This document shows, one piece after another, positions 1-10,758 of a stretch of DNA of 36,935 bases. Position 1 is the stretch's first letter; every line of letters begins with the position of its first letter. The DNA comes from Verrucomicrobiia bacterium (GTDB lineage: Bacteria; Zixibacteria; MSB-5A5; DSPP01). The notes under the pieces were generated by a model. The model saw only the letters and a program-made list of their open reading frames with translations. It made no database searches and had not been told where the DNA came from. The position numbers were made by a program, and so were the translations under genes. The stretch is from assembly GCA_035574275.1 (NCBI GenBank), contig DATLYY010000046.1, forward strand, positions 1-36,935, given 5' to 3'.

Positions 1-79
1 ACCCATCGCGAAGGCGGAGACGAAGGGGCATGGTGTCGGTGAAGCATCGATAGTTCTTGATGATCAGTTCGATATCCAT
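1..79 (-). CDS. AAA/RecF-like ATPase, N-terminal fragment
   Basis: Only the first 26 codons lie in the window; the gene runs off the left edge. The peptide begins MDIELIIKNYRCF and ends in RLRDG. This resembles the first two strands of RecF/SMC-like or OLD-type AAA ATPases, where an 'IKNYRCF' strand and a 'DGF' turn precede the Walker A loop. The P-loop itself would be outside the window. An in-frame TGA sits two codons upstream of the ATG, so the start cannot be further out. No convincing Shine-Dalgarno is visible. Such ATPases are common in defence or mobile islands, and the gene lies directly beyond the 3' end of a tRNA, a usual island site. The family call rests on a short peptide and is tentative. 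Confidence 0.45.
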   Translation of the reverse strand, partial: MDIELIIKNYRCFTDTMPLRLRLRDG

Positions 80-276
80 GGCTCAATCCACATGTCATGG
101 TGCGACCGAGGGCGAGCAAGTGTGACGGGTGACGCGCAGACTGGTCAGCGATTGGGGGCGCCTCAGGCCTGACGGTTCGCAGGTCGGGGTGCTCATCGGG
201 GGCAATGAGCAAGAAAAGTCCCCCCGGTACGGAGCCAAGGCGACTCGTCGTGGCGGAATCCCGCGGAATCGTTGGG

Positions 277-349
<73 letters not shown>

Positions 350-362
350 AGTCGAGTTCCCC

Positions 363-390
363 AATATATTTTTTTGGCACGTTAAAGCAA
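363..390 (-). promoter_or_regulatory. Promoter of the tRNA-Phe gene
   Basis: On the minus strand TTGCTT (390-385) and TATATT (368-363) are separated by 16 bases. The predicted transcription start is about 6-8 bases before the tRNA 5' end at 349. An A-rich spacer precedes the -10. The position and strength suit a stable-RNA promoter. Confidence 0.6.
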
Positions 391-408
391 GGTGTGGAGC
401 TGAACCTT

Positions 409-440
409 CCGGCTCAGCCGGGCGAATCTGGAGATTCGCC
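409..440. repeat. Back-to-back inverted repeats (REP-like)
   Basis: Two perfect palindromes touch each other: CCGGCT-C-AGCCGG (409-421) and GGCGAATC-TGGA-GATTCGCC (421-440, 8-bp stem, 4-base loop). They lie just downstream of the minus-strand carboxypeptidase gene. No T-run follows the second stem on the minus strand, so this is not a standard Rho-independent terminator. A REP-type intergenic element or mRNA 3' stabiliser is possible. Confidence 0.5.
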
Positions 441-449
441 TCTGATATT

Positions 450-1382
450 TTATTCCGAAGTCAGGGTGGTGTCGGCGGTGGCGCGGGGATAGACGTAGCG
501 GTTCAGCCAGTCGATGATGTAAATCGTTTCGGAAAAGCGGCGGGAATTGGTCGGGGCACCCAAGAGGACGGCCAGGATTTCGTGGTCTTCCCGATCCTTC
601 ATAATCGTCGCCAGACAGTAGCCGGAAGCGGCGATGAAGCCGGTTTTTCCCCCCTCCACCTGCCAGCCGGCGCGGGCCAGGCGATTGGTGTTCAGCAAAA
701 TGTGGCGGCGGCGCTTGTTGGTGGAGTGGAAGGTGTACTGATCCGTGGCGGTGATGTGGGCGACCCAGTAATTCTCCAACGCCGCCGAGAGCAGCCGGGC
801 GACGTCCAAGGCCGTGGAGCGGTTGCCGGCGTCCAGTCCCGTTACCTCCACAAAGAAAGTGGAGTCCAGCCCCAGCTCGCGGGCCTTTTCGTTCATACGC
901 AAAACGAAGTTGTCCATCGAGAGCCCGGAGGCGCGGGCCAAGGTCCGCGTCACCCGGTTGTCCGAGGCCATCAAGGAGGCGTACAAAAGATCCAACAGCC
1001 GGAAGGACTCGCCGATTCCCATCTGGGAGCGGCGGCGGCCGGCACCACGGGCGTCCTCGCGGGTCACCGTCACCACCGAATCGAGGGGGGGGTTGCCTTC
1101 CAAAAAGACGATGGCGGTCATCAGCTTGGTCAAGCTGGCGATGGAGCGAACCTGGTTGGCGTTGTACTCGTACAAAATCCGGCCGGAGGGGACATCGATA
1201 ATCAGCGCGGCCTTGGCCAAAAGCCGCCCCGGCGATTCCGGGGTGGCGCCGCGGATGAAGGTGCGGCGGGCGCGCCGGGGTCTTTTTTTAGCCTGGGAGT
1301 AAAGCTCGACAAAGGGGGAAAGAGAGAACAACAAAATAAGAAAAGCGGTCAGCGTTTGAAGCAATCGCGGGTTGTTCGTCAT
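450..1382 (-). CDS. D-alanyl-D-alanine carboxypeptidase (peptidase S11)
   Basis: This is a penicillin-binding DD-carboxypeptidase that trims the terminal D-Ala from peptidoglycan stem peptides in the periplasm. The 310-aa product has a hydrophobic signal segment (about residues 10-25) and a basic stretch (32-43). All three active-site motifs follow: SLTK (Ser83, Lys86), SDN (140-142) and KTG (246-248). The C-terminal beta-rich domain and amphipathic anchor of PBP5/PBP6 are missing, so this is a short catalytic-domain-only form, which may be soluble or held by the uncleaved N-terminus. It is the last gene of the ligA operon, 45 bases after the YihY/BrkB gene. Which dac paralogue it corresponds to cannot be decided. 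Confidence 0.9.
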   Translation of the reverse strand: MTNNPRLLQTLTAFLILLFSLSPFVELYSQAKKRPRRARRTFIRGATPESPGRLLAKAALIIDVPSGRILYEYNANQVRSIASLTKLMTAIVFLEGNPPLDSVVTVTREDARGAGRRRSQMGIGESFRLLDLLYASLMASDNRVTRTLARASGLSMDNFVLRMNEKARELGLDSTFFVEVTGLDAGNRSTALDVARLLSAALENYWVAHITATDQYTFHSTNKRRRHILLNTNRLARAGWQVEGGKTGFIAASGYCLATIMKDREDHEILAVLLGAPTNSRRFSETIYIIDWLNRYVYPRATADTTLTSE

Positions 1383-1427
1383 CCACCAGCAGGAAATATA
1401 GCGGGAAGCGGGGAATAAGCCAAAGAA

Positions 1428-2392
1428 TTACGGGGCGGTTTTCAGCCGGTCGTTCAGCCGGAAAAGGGCTTTTTGCACCCGGCGGGCGGCCTTGGCCTCC
1501 TCCCAAATCAACTGGAACTGCTTGCCGACTTCGGCCCCCAAGAGCAAAATGTAGGAGGAGTAGTACACCCAGACGAAGAAGAGGGCGATGGTGGCGGCGG
1601 AGCCGTAGAAGCGCTCCGGGCCGGCGAATTTTTTGGCGAACAGATCGAACAGGAGCTTGGCAATCTCCCAGGCGCAGGCGCCGAAAAAGGCGCCGAAGAG
1701 GGCCGCTGTGTTGGAAACCCGGACGCGGGGCATGATTTTGTAAATGGCGTAGAAGAGCAGGAAAGCCAGAAAAACCGGCAGCAAAACGGCGGTCACTTTC
1801 GCAAAAAAAGGGAACTCGACAATTTTGCCGCCGAGAAGGGGGAGCTCCGTGTTGCGAAATGCCGTGTACAAGGCGGTTGCCAAAAGGGAGAGCAGGATGA
1901 AGAGGAGAAATCCGGGAACCAAGGCGAGCCGGAGCAAAATAGAGTGCCAAAAGGCGCGGCCGGAGGGGAGTTTCCAGATTGCGTTCAGGGCGGTTTCAAT
2001 GGAGCCGAAGATGCGGCTGGCGGTCCAAATCAAACCCAAAAGCCCGAAGAGCCCGACCAGCTTGCGCCGGGCCTGCAGGTTGTTCAAAAAATTGATAATC
2101 GATTCGTCCGAGACGGAGACCGGCAGAAGCTGGGCGGCCAAGTCGGTGGTTTTGGTGTAAACCGTTTCGGAGCTCAACAAAAATCCGGCCACGGAGGCCA
2201 GCACCAAAAGCACCGGGACAATCGATAAAAGAGAGAAAAAGGAAATGGAGCCGGCCAGAAGAGGGAGGTTGTCCTGCATCAAAATGTCGCGAATCAGATT
2301 CTTCAAAAACCGCTCAAACGGGTGCAGGAAAACCCGGGCGCGGACCTTGAGGTACTGCGAATAGAGGGCGGGATGGAGGTGGGTGGCTTCCA

Positions 2393-2393
<1 letters not shown>
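1428..2393 (-). CDS. YihY/BrkB family inner-membrane protein
   Basis: The predicted product is an integral membrane protein of the YihY/virulence factor BrkB family (321 aa, about six hydrophobic helices). The typical family opening is visible: a short amphipathic N-terminus, then 'DNLPLLAGSISFFSLLSIVP'. Further on are the 'LLGLIWTASRIFGSIETALN' region and a final 'FFVWVYYSSYILLLGAEV' helix. Biochemical function is not established for most members. The open frame extends to 2756, but the upstream part lies inside the permease gene in another frame. The ATG at 2393 overlaps the permease stop codon by one base (TGATG), which fixes the start and implies translational coupling. Confidence 0.88.
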
Positions 2394-5514
<3,121 letters not shown>

Positions 5515-5551
5515 CTAAGGCAAGAATGGATTTTGCGTGTATAAGATTGAG

Positions 5552-5614
5552 GCGGCGGGCAGAGGCCGCAAAAAATACCAGAACAACCGCCGATTTTTCT
5601 TGCCTGCCCGCCGC
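5552..5614. repeat. GC-rich inverted repeat between ligA and otsA
   Basis: GCGGCGGGCAG (5552-5562, then A, then GGC) is the reverse complement of GCCTGCCCGCCGC at 5602-5614 except for one bulged base. The 35-base loop is A/T-rich. It lies in the 284-base divergent intergenic region, which otherwise holds only the leader hairpins described separately. It may be a structured RNA leader or a protein-binding site. Confidence 0.4.
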
Positions 5615-5673
5615 GGCCCTTTTAGATTGGCTTGTGCCGCTTTGCGGCTTGCTTTGACATCAAGGGGGCATCC

Positions 5674-5721
5674 TCCGGCCCGCGCGCCGGAAAAACCAGC
5701 CGGTTTTCTCCAACGAAAACC
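5674..5721 (+). promoter_or_regulatory. otsA leader with competing hairpins
   Basis: Three stems can be drawn. TCCGGC/GCCGGA (5674-5679 with 5686-5691) is followed by AAAACC/GGTTTT (5692-5697 with 5702-5707). GGTTTTC/GAAAACC (5702-5708 with 5715-5721) uses the same middle arm as the second stem, so those two cannot form together. The region ends about 50 bases before the otsA start. Attenuator-like control is possible. No T-run terminator follows either stem, so any control would more likely act on translation or RNA stability. Confidence 0.3.
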
Positions 5722-5771
5722 GCCTGACCAAACGAAAGGGGAAGGGTGGATGGGAAGCCAACGGAGGAATT

Positions 5772-7244
5772 ATGGTATGGGACAGCGCGGCCTTGAAGGA
5801 GGCCGTCCGCGCCAAAATCGGCGAACATAAATTCATTGCCGTTTCCAACCGGGAACCGTACGTGCACCGGTTCGGCCCGCAGGGAATCGTCTGCGAGCGG
5901 CCGGTTTCCGGAATGGCGGTCGCCTTGGATCCGGTTTTGCAGGCCTGCGGCGGCATCTGGGTGGCGCACGGCTCCGGCGAGGCGGACCGGGAGGTGGTGG
6001 ACGGGCACTCGCGCATCGCCGTTCCCCCCGGAAAATACGCCTACACCCTGCGGCGGGTCTGGCTCACGCCGGAAGAAGAACAGGGGTACTACTACGGCTT
6101 TGCCAACGAGGCGCTTTGGCCGCTCTGCCACATCGCCTTCACCCAGCCGGTTTTCCGCCAGTCCGACTGGGAGGCCTACCGCCGGGTAAATGAGAAATTC
6201 GCCGACGCCGTTCTGGAGGAGATGGGGTCGGACACCGGGTTTGTGTTCATCCAGGACTACCACTTCGTCCTGTTGCCCCGGATTTTGAAAAAGCGCCGGC
6301 CGGAACTGGTGGTGGCGCAGTTCTGGCACATTCCCTGGCCCAACCGGGAGGCGTTCCGCATTTGCCCCTGGGGGGAGGAGATTTTGGACGGGCTTTTGGG
6401 GAATGATTTGCTGGGGTTTCACATCCGCTACCACTGCCAGAATTTTTTGGAGACCGTCGAGCGGAGCATCGAGGCCAAGGTGGACTATGAGCGGAACTCG
6501 GTCTTCCGGGGGGGGATGGAAACTTTGGTGCGCCCCTTTCCCATCAGCATCGATTTTGCCCAGGTGGATAAAATGGCCGGATGCGGCGAAACCTCCGCGC
6601 GCTCCGCCCAGCTGCGGGCGGAGCATCGCCTGAACGGTATGAAAGTGGGAATCGGCATCGACCGGATGGATTACATCAAAGGGATTCCGGAACGGCTGGC
6701 CGCGGTGGACCGTTTTTTTGAAAAATATCCGGAATACCGGGAACGCTTCGTTTTTTTGCAGCTCGGACCCGGCTCGCGCACGGAAATCCAGAAGTACAAG
6801 GAGTACAATCTTACCATTGAAAACCTGGCGGGTGAAATCAACCGCAAGCACGGCACGGCCGACTGGCAGCCGGTTCTTTTGCACCGCACCCACCTGCCGC
6901 CCGAGGAGGTGACGGCGTATTATCTTGTGGCCGATTTATGCCTGGTCAGCTCGCTGCACGACGGGATGAATTTGGTGGCCAAGGAGTATGTCGCCGCCAG
7001 GAAGGACGGGGAAGGGGTTCTGGTGTTAAGCCATTTCACCGGCGCCGCGCGGGAGCTGGAACAAGCGGTTTTGGTAAACCCCTACGCCACGGACGAACTG
7101 GCGGACGCCTTGAAGGCCGCCTTGGAAATGCCGGCGGAGGAAAAGGCCCGGCGAATGGAACGGATGCGGGAGACCGTAATGGAAAATAACATTTACCGCT
7201 GGGCGGGGAAAATCATCACCGAACTGAACCGGCGGCTGGTGTAA
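5772..7244 (+). CDS. otsA: Trehalose-6-phosphate synthase (GT20)
   Basis: Retaining GT20 glycosyltransferase, expected to join an NDP-glucose to glucose-6-phosphate and give trehalose-6-phosphate in the cytoplasm. The 490-aa product keeps the catalytic set of the family: Arg27 in SNREPY, Asp162 in QDYHF, His186 in FWHIPWP, Arg298 and Lys303 in DRMDYIKG, and Asp397/Glu405 in HDGMNLVAKEY. It differs from E. coli OtsA at the family blocks (QDYHF for HDYHL, FWHIPWP for FLHIPFP, NREPY in the N-loop). It thus belongs to a divergent GT20 branch, and donor or acceptor preference is not certain. GGAGG at 5763-5767 supports the ATG. It is the first gene of a five-gene operon that also encodes an OtsB-like phosphatase. 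Confidence 0.88.
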   Translation: MVWDSAALKEAVRAKIGEHKFIAVSNREPYVHRFGPQGIVCERPVSGMAVALDPVLQACGGIWVAHGSGEADREVVDGHSRIAVPPGKYAYTLRRVWLTPEEEQGYYYGFANEALWPLCHIAFTQPVFRQSDWEAYRRVNEKFADAVLEEMGSDTGFVFIQDYHFVLLPRILKKRRPELVVAQFWHIPWPNREAFRICPWGEEILDGLLGNDLLGFHIRYHCQNFLETVERSIEAKVDYERNSVFRGGMETLVRPFPISIDFAQVDKMAGCGETSARSAQLRAEHRLNGMKVGIGIDRMDYIKGIPERLAAVDRFFEKYPEYRERFVFLQLGPGSRTEIQKYKEYNLTIENLAGEINRKHGTADWQPVLLHRTHLPPEEVTAYYLVADLCLVSSLHDGMNLVAKEYVAARKDGEGVLVLSHFTGAARELEQAVLVNPYATDELADALKAALEMPAEEKARRMERMRETVMENNIYRWAGKIITELNRRLV

Positions 7245-7292
7245 TACTTCCAAAAAACCGGCCGGAAACGTCAAAACGAATAGGAGACAGGC

Positions 7293-7964
7293 ATGTTTGA
7301 AGAAAAACTGCGCTTGGTAGCGGACCGAATTGCGGAAATTTTTGCCGACTTTTTCGCCTTTCTGCCGACGCTTTTGGTGGCGGCGGCGGTTTTTTTGGCC
7401 GGGTGGGTGCTTGCGCGATTTTTCCGCCATATAATCATCCGGTTTCCGTTCAAGGGGATGCCCGGGCCGGAGCCGAGAGGGTTTCTGCCCGGACACCGGC
7501 TGTCGCCGCGGGAGCTGGCCGGACATTTCGTATTCTGGCTGTTTTTGCTGCTCACCACCGTTTTGTCCATCGAGGTGATCGGGCTGCCGGTGGGGGCGGG
7601 GATCATGGAGCGGCTTTTGGGGACCGTGCCGCGCATCTTCGTTTCCCTTTTAATTTTCGTCTTCGGTTTCCTTCTGGCTTTTTTGGTGGAGGCGGCCCTG
7701 AGGGAGCTTTTGCAGCGAATGGCTTTGGACCGCCCGGCTTTCTGGTCGCGGGCTTTTCGCTGGGCCACCCTGATTGTAGTGGCATTGATGGCGATGGAAC
7801 AGCTGGGGCTGGCGGCCCAGTTTGCCCTGTGGCTGGTCTTAATCCCGATCGGTGCGGCCGCTTTAGCTTTTGCCTTGGCCTTCGGCCTGGGCTGCCGGGA
7901 GATGGCGCGGGATTTGGTGATTGAGCTTTTCCGAAAGGAAGAAAGCTCCGGCGCGGCGAAATAG
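7293..7964 (+). CDS. MscS-type conserved TM-helix membrane protein
   Basis: A 223-aa membrane protein with about five hydrophobic helices (roughly 24-44, 79-97, 112-134, 155-172, 178-200). The last helix is rich in Ala and Gly (IGAAALAFALAFGLG) and leads into an amphipathic REMARDLV segment. This recalls the pore-lining TM3 of MscS and the 'conserved TM helix' repeat found in mechanosensitive channel relatives. The soluble beta/alpha vestibule of true MscS is absent, since the protein ends about 20 residues after the last helix. AGGAGA lies upstream of the ATG. Its place between otsA and treT suggests a role in sensing or relieving osmotic tension, which is inference. Channel activity is not shown by sequence. 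Confidence 0.7.
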   Translation: MFEEKLRLVADRIAEIFADFFAFLPTLLVAAAVFLAGWVLARFFRHIIIRFPFKGMPGPEPRGFLPGHRLSPRELAGHFVFWLFLLLTTVLSIEVIGLPVGAGIMERLLGTVPRIFVSLLIFVFGFLLAFLVEAALRELLQRMALDRPAFWSRAFRWATLIVVALMAMEQLGLAAQFALWLVLIPIGAAALAFALAFGLGCREMARDLVIELFRKEESSGAAK

Positions 7965-8741
7965 ATGAACGGGCCGGCGAAAAGCTTCGTTTTTTTCAGT
8001 TCCGTCCCGCTGGTGGAGCTGACCGGGCGGACGGCGCGCACCGTGCGCCAGCTGGCCGAGGAGGTGGAGCGGGCGGAGGCGGCTGTCATTTTCTTCCACA
8101 CCCACGACTACGTGCGGGAGCACCATTTTCTGGCGCGGGAGTACCCCTCCGATTTTGCCTATTGGGCGGCGGAGATTCTCTTGGAAAAGGGGTTGGGGGA
8201 ACGGCTGGCGTTCGTGGACTTGCGCCACTTCACCTCCATTGAAGCCCTTCGGGCCGAGATTCTGGCCATTTTGAAAAGCCAGGGTGGAAAGCGGGCCGAG
8301 CGGGAGGTTTTGCCCGGGCTGGAGTTTCATTTCCGCAAATCGATCAACATCGTGGTTCCCACCGGCCACACGGCCTCCAGCCTGGCCGAGTTCCGGGAAG
8401 GGCTTTTTCGGGTGGACTTAAACAGCCTGTACTACCATTTAATCGAAGCCCATCTGCGGGACGAGGCGCCGGGAAACGATTTTTCCAACTGGGTGGCGGA
8501 ATGTTTGGGGAAGGAGAAGCTGGCCGCCCAGATTGCCCAGATCGACCCCTACATCAACACGCTGGAGCAGACCCGGCAGAAACTTTTGGGGCTGGTGGAC
8601 CGGGAACTCGCCAAGGAGCGGGTGGTGGCGAAGCTGGGAAGCTACCCGCAGACCACCGGGGTGGGGCGGTTTTTGCAGGAGAGCGAGCTGTTTAGAAAAG
8701 TGCGCGGGCTTTTCGAAAAGAAAACGCCCGGGAAACCGTAG
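7965..8741 (+). CDS. Tandem-domain DUF5752-like protein
   Basis: A 258-aa soluble protein without signal peptide or membrane helix. It begins at the base after the preceding stop codon. It contains two copies of one domain (about 8-103 and 121-215). Matching blocks are TGRTA/TGHTA (20-24 and 133-137), FFHTHDYVRE/YYHLIEAHLRDE (43-52 and 156-167), DFAYWAAEIL/DFSNWVAECL (63-72 and 172-181) and an Asp...Thr..E..R..IL block. The second half resembles the family I recall as DUF5752, often near TreT-type glycosyltransferases. That family name is from memory and the function is unknown. A short C-terminal tail (220-258) follows. Context suggests a regulatory or accessory role in trehalose metabolism. 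Confidence 0.75.
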   Translation: MNGPAKSFVFFSSVPLVELTGRTARTVRQLAEEVERAEAAVIFFHTHDYVREHHFLAREYPSDFAYWAAEILLEKGLGERLAFVDLRHFTSIEALRAEILAILKSQGGKRAEREVLPGLEFHFRKSINIVVPTGHTASSLAEFREGLFRVDLNSLYYHLIEAHLRDEAPGNDFSNWVAECLGKEKLAAQIAQIDPYINTLEQTRQKLLGLVDRELAKERVVAKLGSYPQTTGVGRFLQESELFRKVRGLFEKKTPGKP

Positions 8742-8743
8742 CC

Positions 8744-9967
8744 GTGGAAATACGACTGTCCGATTACGAGCCGGTCATCGGGCCGCAGCCGATTGAACTG
8801 ATGAAACGGCTGGCGGGGCATCTGGCCAAAAAGAGAGTCAAGATGGTCAATTCCACGGCCGTCGGCGGAGGGGTCGCGGAAATTCTGCAGCGGCTGGTGC
8901 CGCTTTTCAATGAGCTGGGGGTCCGTACCTCTTGGGAAGTTTTGAAAGGGGGGGCGGAGTTTTTCGGCATCACCAAGGCGATTCACAACGCCCTGCACGG
9001 AACACCGGTGGAGCTTTCGCCGGAGGTCCAGGAGCATTTTCTTTCCCACACCCGCACACAGGCGGAAAGTTTCCGTTTCGAGGAGGAATTCATCTTCATC
9101 CACGACCCGCAGCCGGTTGTCTTTATCGAGAAAAAGACCAAAAAATCCGGCTGGGTCTGGCGCTGCCACATCGACATTTCGGCCCCCTATCCGCCGGTGT
9201 GGGATTTTTTGCGGCCGTTCGTGGAAAAATACGACGGTTCCATTTTCTCCGCCCCCAGCTTTGCGCAGGAGCTCCCCATACCCCAATACCAGATACCCCC
9301 TTCCATCGATCCTCTGGCGTTGAAAAACCGGGAAGTCCCGGAAGAAGAGGTTCTATCCTATCTTGAACAGGTCGGTTTGGACCCCCAGCGGCCGATTATC
9401 ACCCAGATTTCCCGCTTCGACCGGCTGAAGGACCCGCTCGGGGTGATTGCCGCCTACCAACTGGTGAAAAAAAGGACCGACTGCCAACTCGTTTTGGCCG
9501 GAGGGACGGCGGACGACGACCCGGAAGGATCGGCCGTTCTGGCGGAGATTAAGGAAAAGGCGGCCGGAGACCCCGACATTCACATTCTGGAACTTCCCCC
9601 CTTCTCGGATTTGGAAATCAACAAACTGCAGCGGGGCTCGACCGTCGTTCTGCAAAAATCGCTGAAGGAGGGGTTTGCGTTGACCGTGGCGGAGGCGCTC
9701 TGGAAGAAAAAACCGGTGGTCGCCTCCGCCGTCGGGGGAATTCCCCTGCAAATCATTCACAACCAAACCGGGCTTTTGGTGCATTCGGTCGAAGGGGCGG
9801 CTTTGAAAATCAAGTATCTTTTGACCCATCCGGAAGCGGCCCGGCAGCTGGGGGAAAACGGCCACCAGCACGTCAAACAGCATTTTTTGATTACCCGGCA
9901 TCTGCGGGATTATCTGGCGGTTCTCTTTTCCTTGTCCCACCCCGGGAAGGATGTCATCCGGCTGTGA
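8744..9967 (+). CDS. treT: Trehalose synthase, TreT-like (GT4)
   Basis: TreT makes trehalose directly and reversibly from NDP-glucose and glucose, without a phosphorylated intermediate. The 407-aa protein has the family N-terminus (NSTAVGGGVAEIL, then 'EFFGITKAIHNALHG') and the GT-B C-terminal domain. The latter shows ISRFDRLKDPLGVI, LVLAGG with DDPEG, and the E-x7-E motif (Glu309, Glu317) in KEGFALTVAE. Resemblance to the archaeal TreT layout is strong. The start is GTG two bases after the DUF5752-like gene, and the stop overlaps the next GTG start by four bases. Whether glucose or glucose-6-phosphate is the acceptor here cannot be told from sequence, since an otsB-type phosphatase follows directly. 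Confidence 0.85.
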   Translation: MEIRLSDYEPVIGPQPIELMKRLAGHLAKKRVKMVNSTAVGGGVAEILQRLVPLFNELGVRTSWEVLKGGAEFFGITKAIHNALHGTPVELSPEVQEHFLSHTRTQAESFRFEEEFIFIHDPQPVVFIEKKTKKSGWVWRCHIDISAPYPPVWDFLRPFVEKYDGSIFSAPSFAQELPIPQYQIPPSIDPLALKNREVPEEEVLSYLEQVGLDPQRPIITQISRFDRLKDPLGVIAAYQLVKKRTDCQLVLAGGTADDDPEGSAVLAEIKEKAAGDPDIHILELPPFSDLEINKLQRGSTVVLQKSLKEGFALTVAEALWKKKPVVASAVGGIPLQIIHNQTGLLVHSVEGAALKIKYLLTHPEAARQLGENGHQHVKQHFLITRHLRDYLAVLFSLSHPGKDVIRL

Positions 9968-10755
9968 AGCCGCTTGCCGCCTCGCGCCTGGAAATCGAAA
10001 AACGGATTCGGGCGGCCAATCAAATTCTTGTTTTTCTGGATTACGACGGCACGCTGGTTCCCATCCAGCCCACCCCCGAACTGGCCCGGCTTTCGACCGG
10101 GCAGAAAAAAATTCTGGCCGACCTTGCCCGGCGGCCCCGATTCAAGGTCGGGCTTTTAACCGGCCGGAGCTTGAAGGATATCCGCCGGGCCGTGAGGGTC
10201 CCCGGGTTGTTTTACGCCGCCAATTACGGGCTGGCGATTGTCACCCTGCAAAAGAGCTGGGTGCATCCGGAAGCGCAAAAAAAAGTGCCCATGCTTAAAA
10301 AGATACTCCCCTGGCTGAAAAAATTGAGTTTGGAATTCCGGGGGGTGCGTATTGAGGATAAAGCATTGACTGTCGCCATCCACTACCGGCAATACAAAGG
10401 GAAGCCGGAGCGGCTGAAAAAAAGGCTGGAGGAAATCATACGGGGACATCACGTGGCGTTTATGCTTAAAACCGGCAAGAAAATATTCGAAGTTTATCCG
10501 GCCGTTAAGTGGGACAAGGGGAAAGCGCTTTTGAAAGTGGAACGGCTGCTGGGTTTTCGCCGGGCGCCGCTGGTAATTTTTTTTGGGGATGACCATGCGG
10601 ACGAGGAGGCGTTTCGACAGATGGGCCCGAAGGATGTCTCCGTGGCAGTGGGGAGGGGCTGGAAAACGGCGGCGCGATATTTCTGCAAAAACAGCGCCGA
10701 GGTGATGCGGTTCCTTGAGTCGCTTTTGAAAATCGAGCCGGGCGGGAAGAACTGA
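9964..10755 (+). CDS. otsB: Trehalose-6-phosphate phosphatase (HAD superfamily)
   Basis: This HAD phosphatase removes phosphate from trehalose-6-phosphate to complete the OtsA-OtsB route. The 263-aa protein has motif I FLDYDGTL (nucleophile Asp26, Asp28), motif II LLTGRS, a cap domain and motif IV GDDHADEEAF near the C-terminus. Size and motifs match OtsB. Translation starts at GTG, overlapping the treT stop codon (GTGA), so the two are probably coupled. It closes the operon and ends three bases before the stop codon of the convergent GWxTD gene, leaving no room for a terminator between them. Confidence 0.9.
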   Translation: MKPLAASRLEIEKRIRAANQILVFLDYDGTLVPIQPTPELARLSTGQKKILADLARRPRFKVGLLTGRSLKDIRRAVRVPGLFYAANYGLAIVTLQKSWVHPEAQKKVPMLKKILPWLKKLSLEFRGVRIEDKALTVAIHYRQYKGKPERLKKRLEEIIRGHHVAFMLKTGKKIFEVYPAVKWDKGKALLKVERLLGFRRAPLVIFFGDDHADEEAFRQMGPKDVSVAVGRGWKTAARYFCKNSAEVMRFLESLLKIEPGGKN

Positions 10756-10758
10756 AAA

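Noticed and set aside
421-440. Hairpin as Rho-independent terminator for the carboxypeptidase gene
   Set aside because: On the minus strand the stem is followed by CGGCTGAGCC, not by a T-run.
582-1418. Long open frame antisense to the DD-carboxypeptidase gene
   Set aside because: Gly/Gln/Val-rich translation typical of the antisense strand of GC-rich coding DNA; the S11 motifs on the minus strand are decisive.
5654-5659. TTGACA upstream of otsA as a promoter -35
   Set aside because: At 16-18 bases downstream the sequence is GC-rich (around ctccgg) with no -10-like hexamer.
5537-5830. 97-codon open frame spanning the otsA leader and start
   Set aside because: It overlaps otsA in another frame, has low-complexity Arg/Pro/Gly composition and covers the hairpin region; no family or Shine-Dalgarno support.
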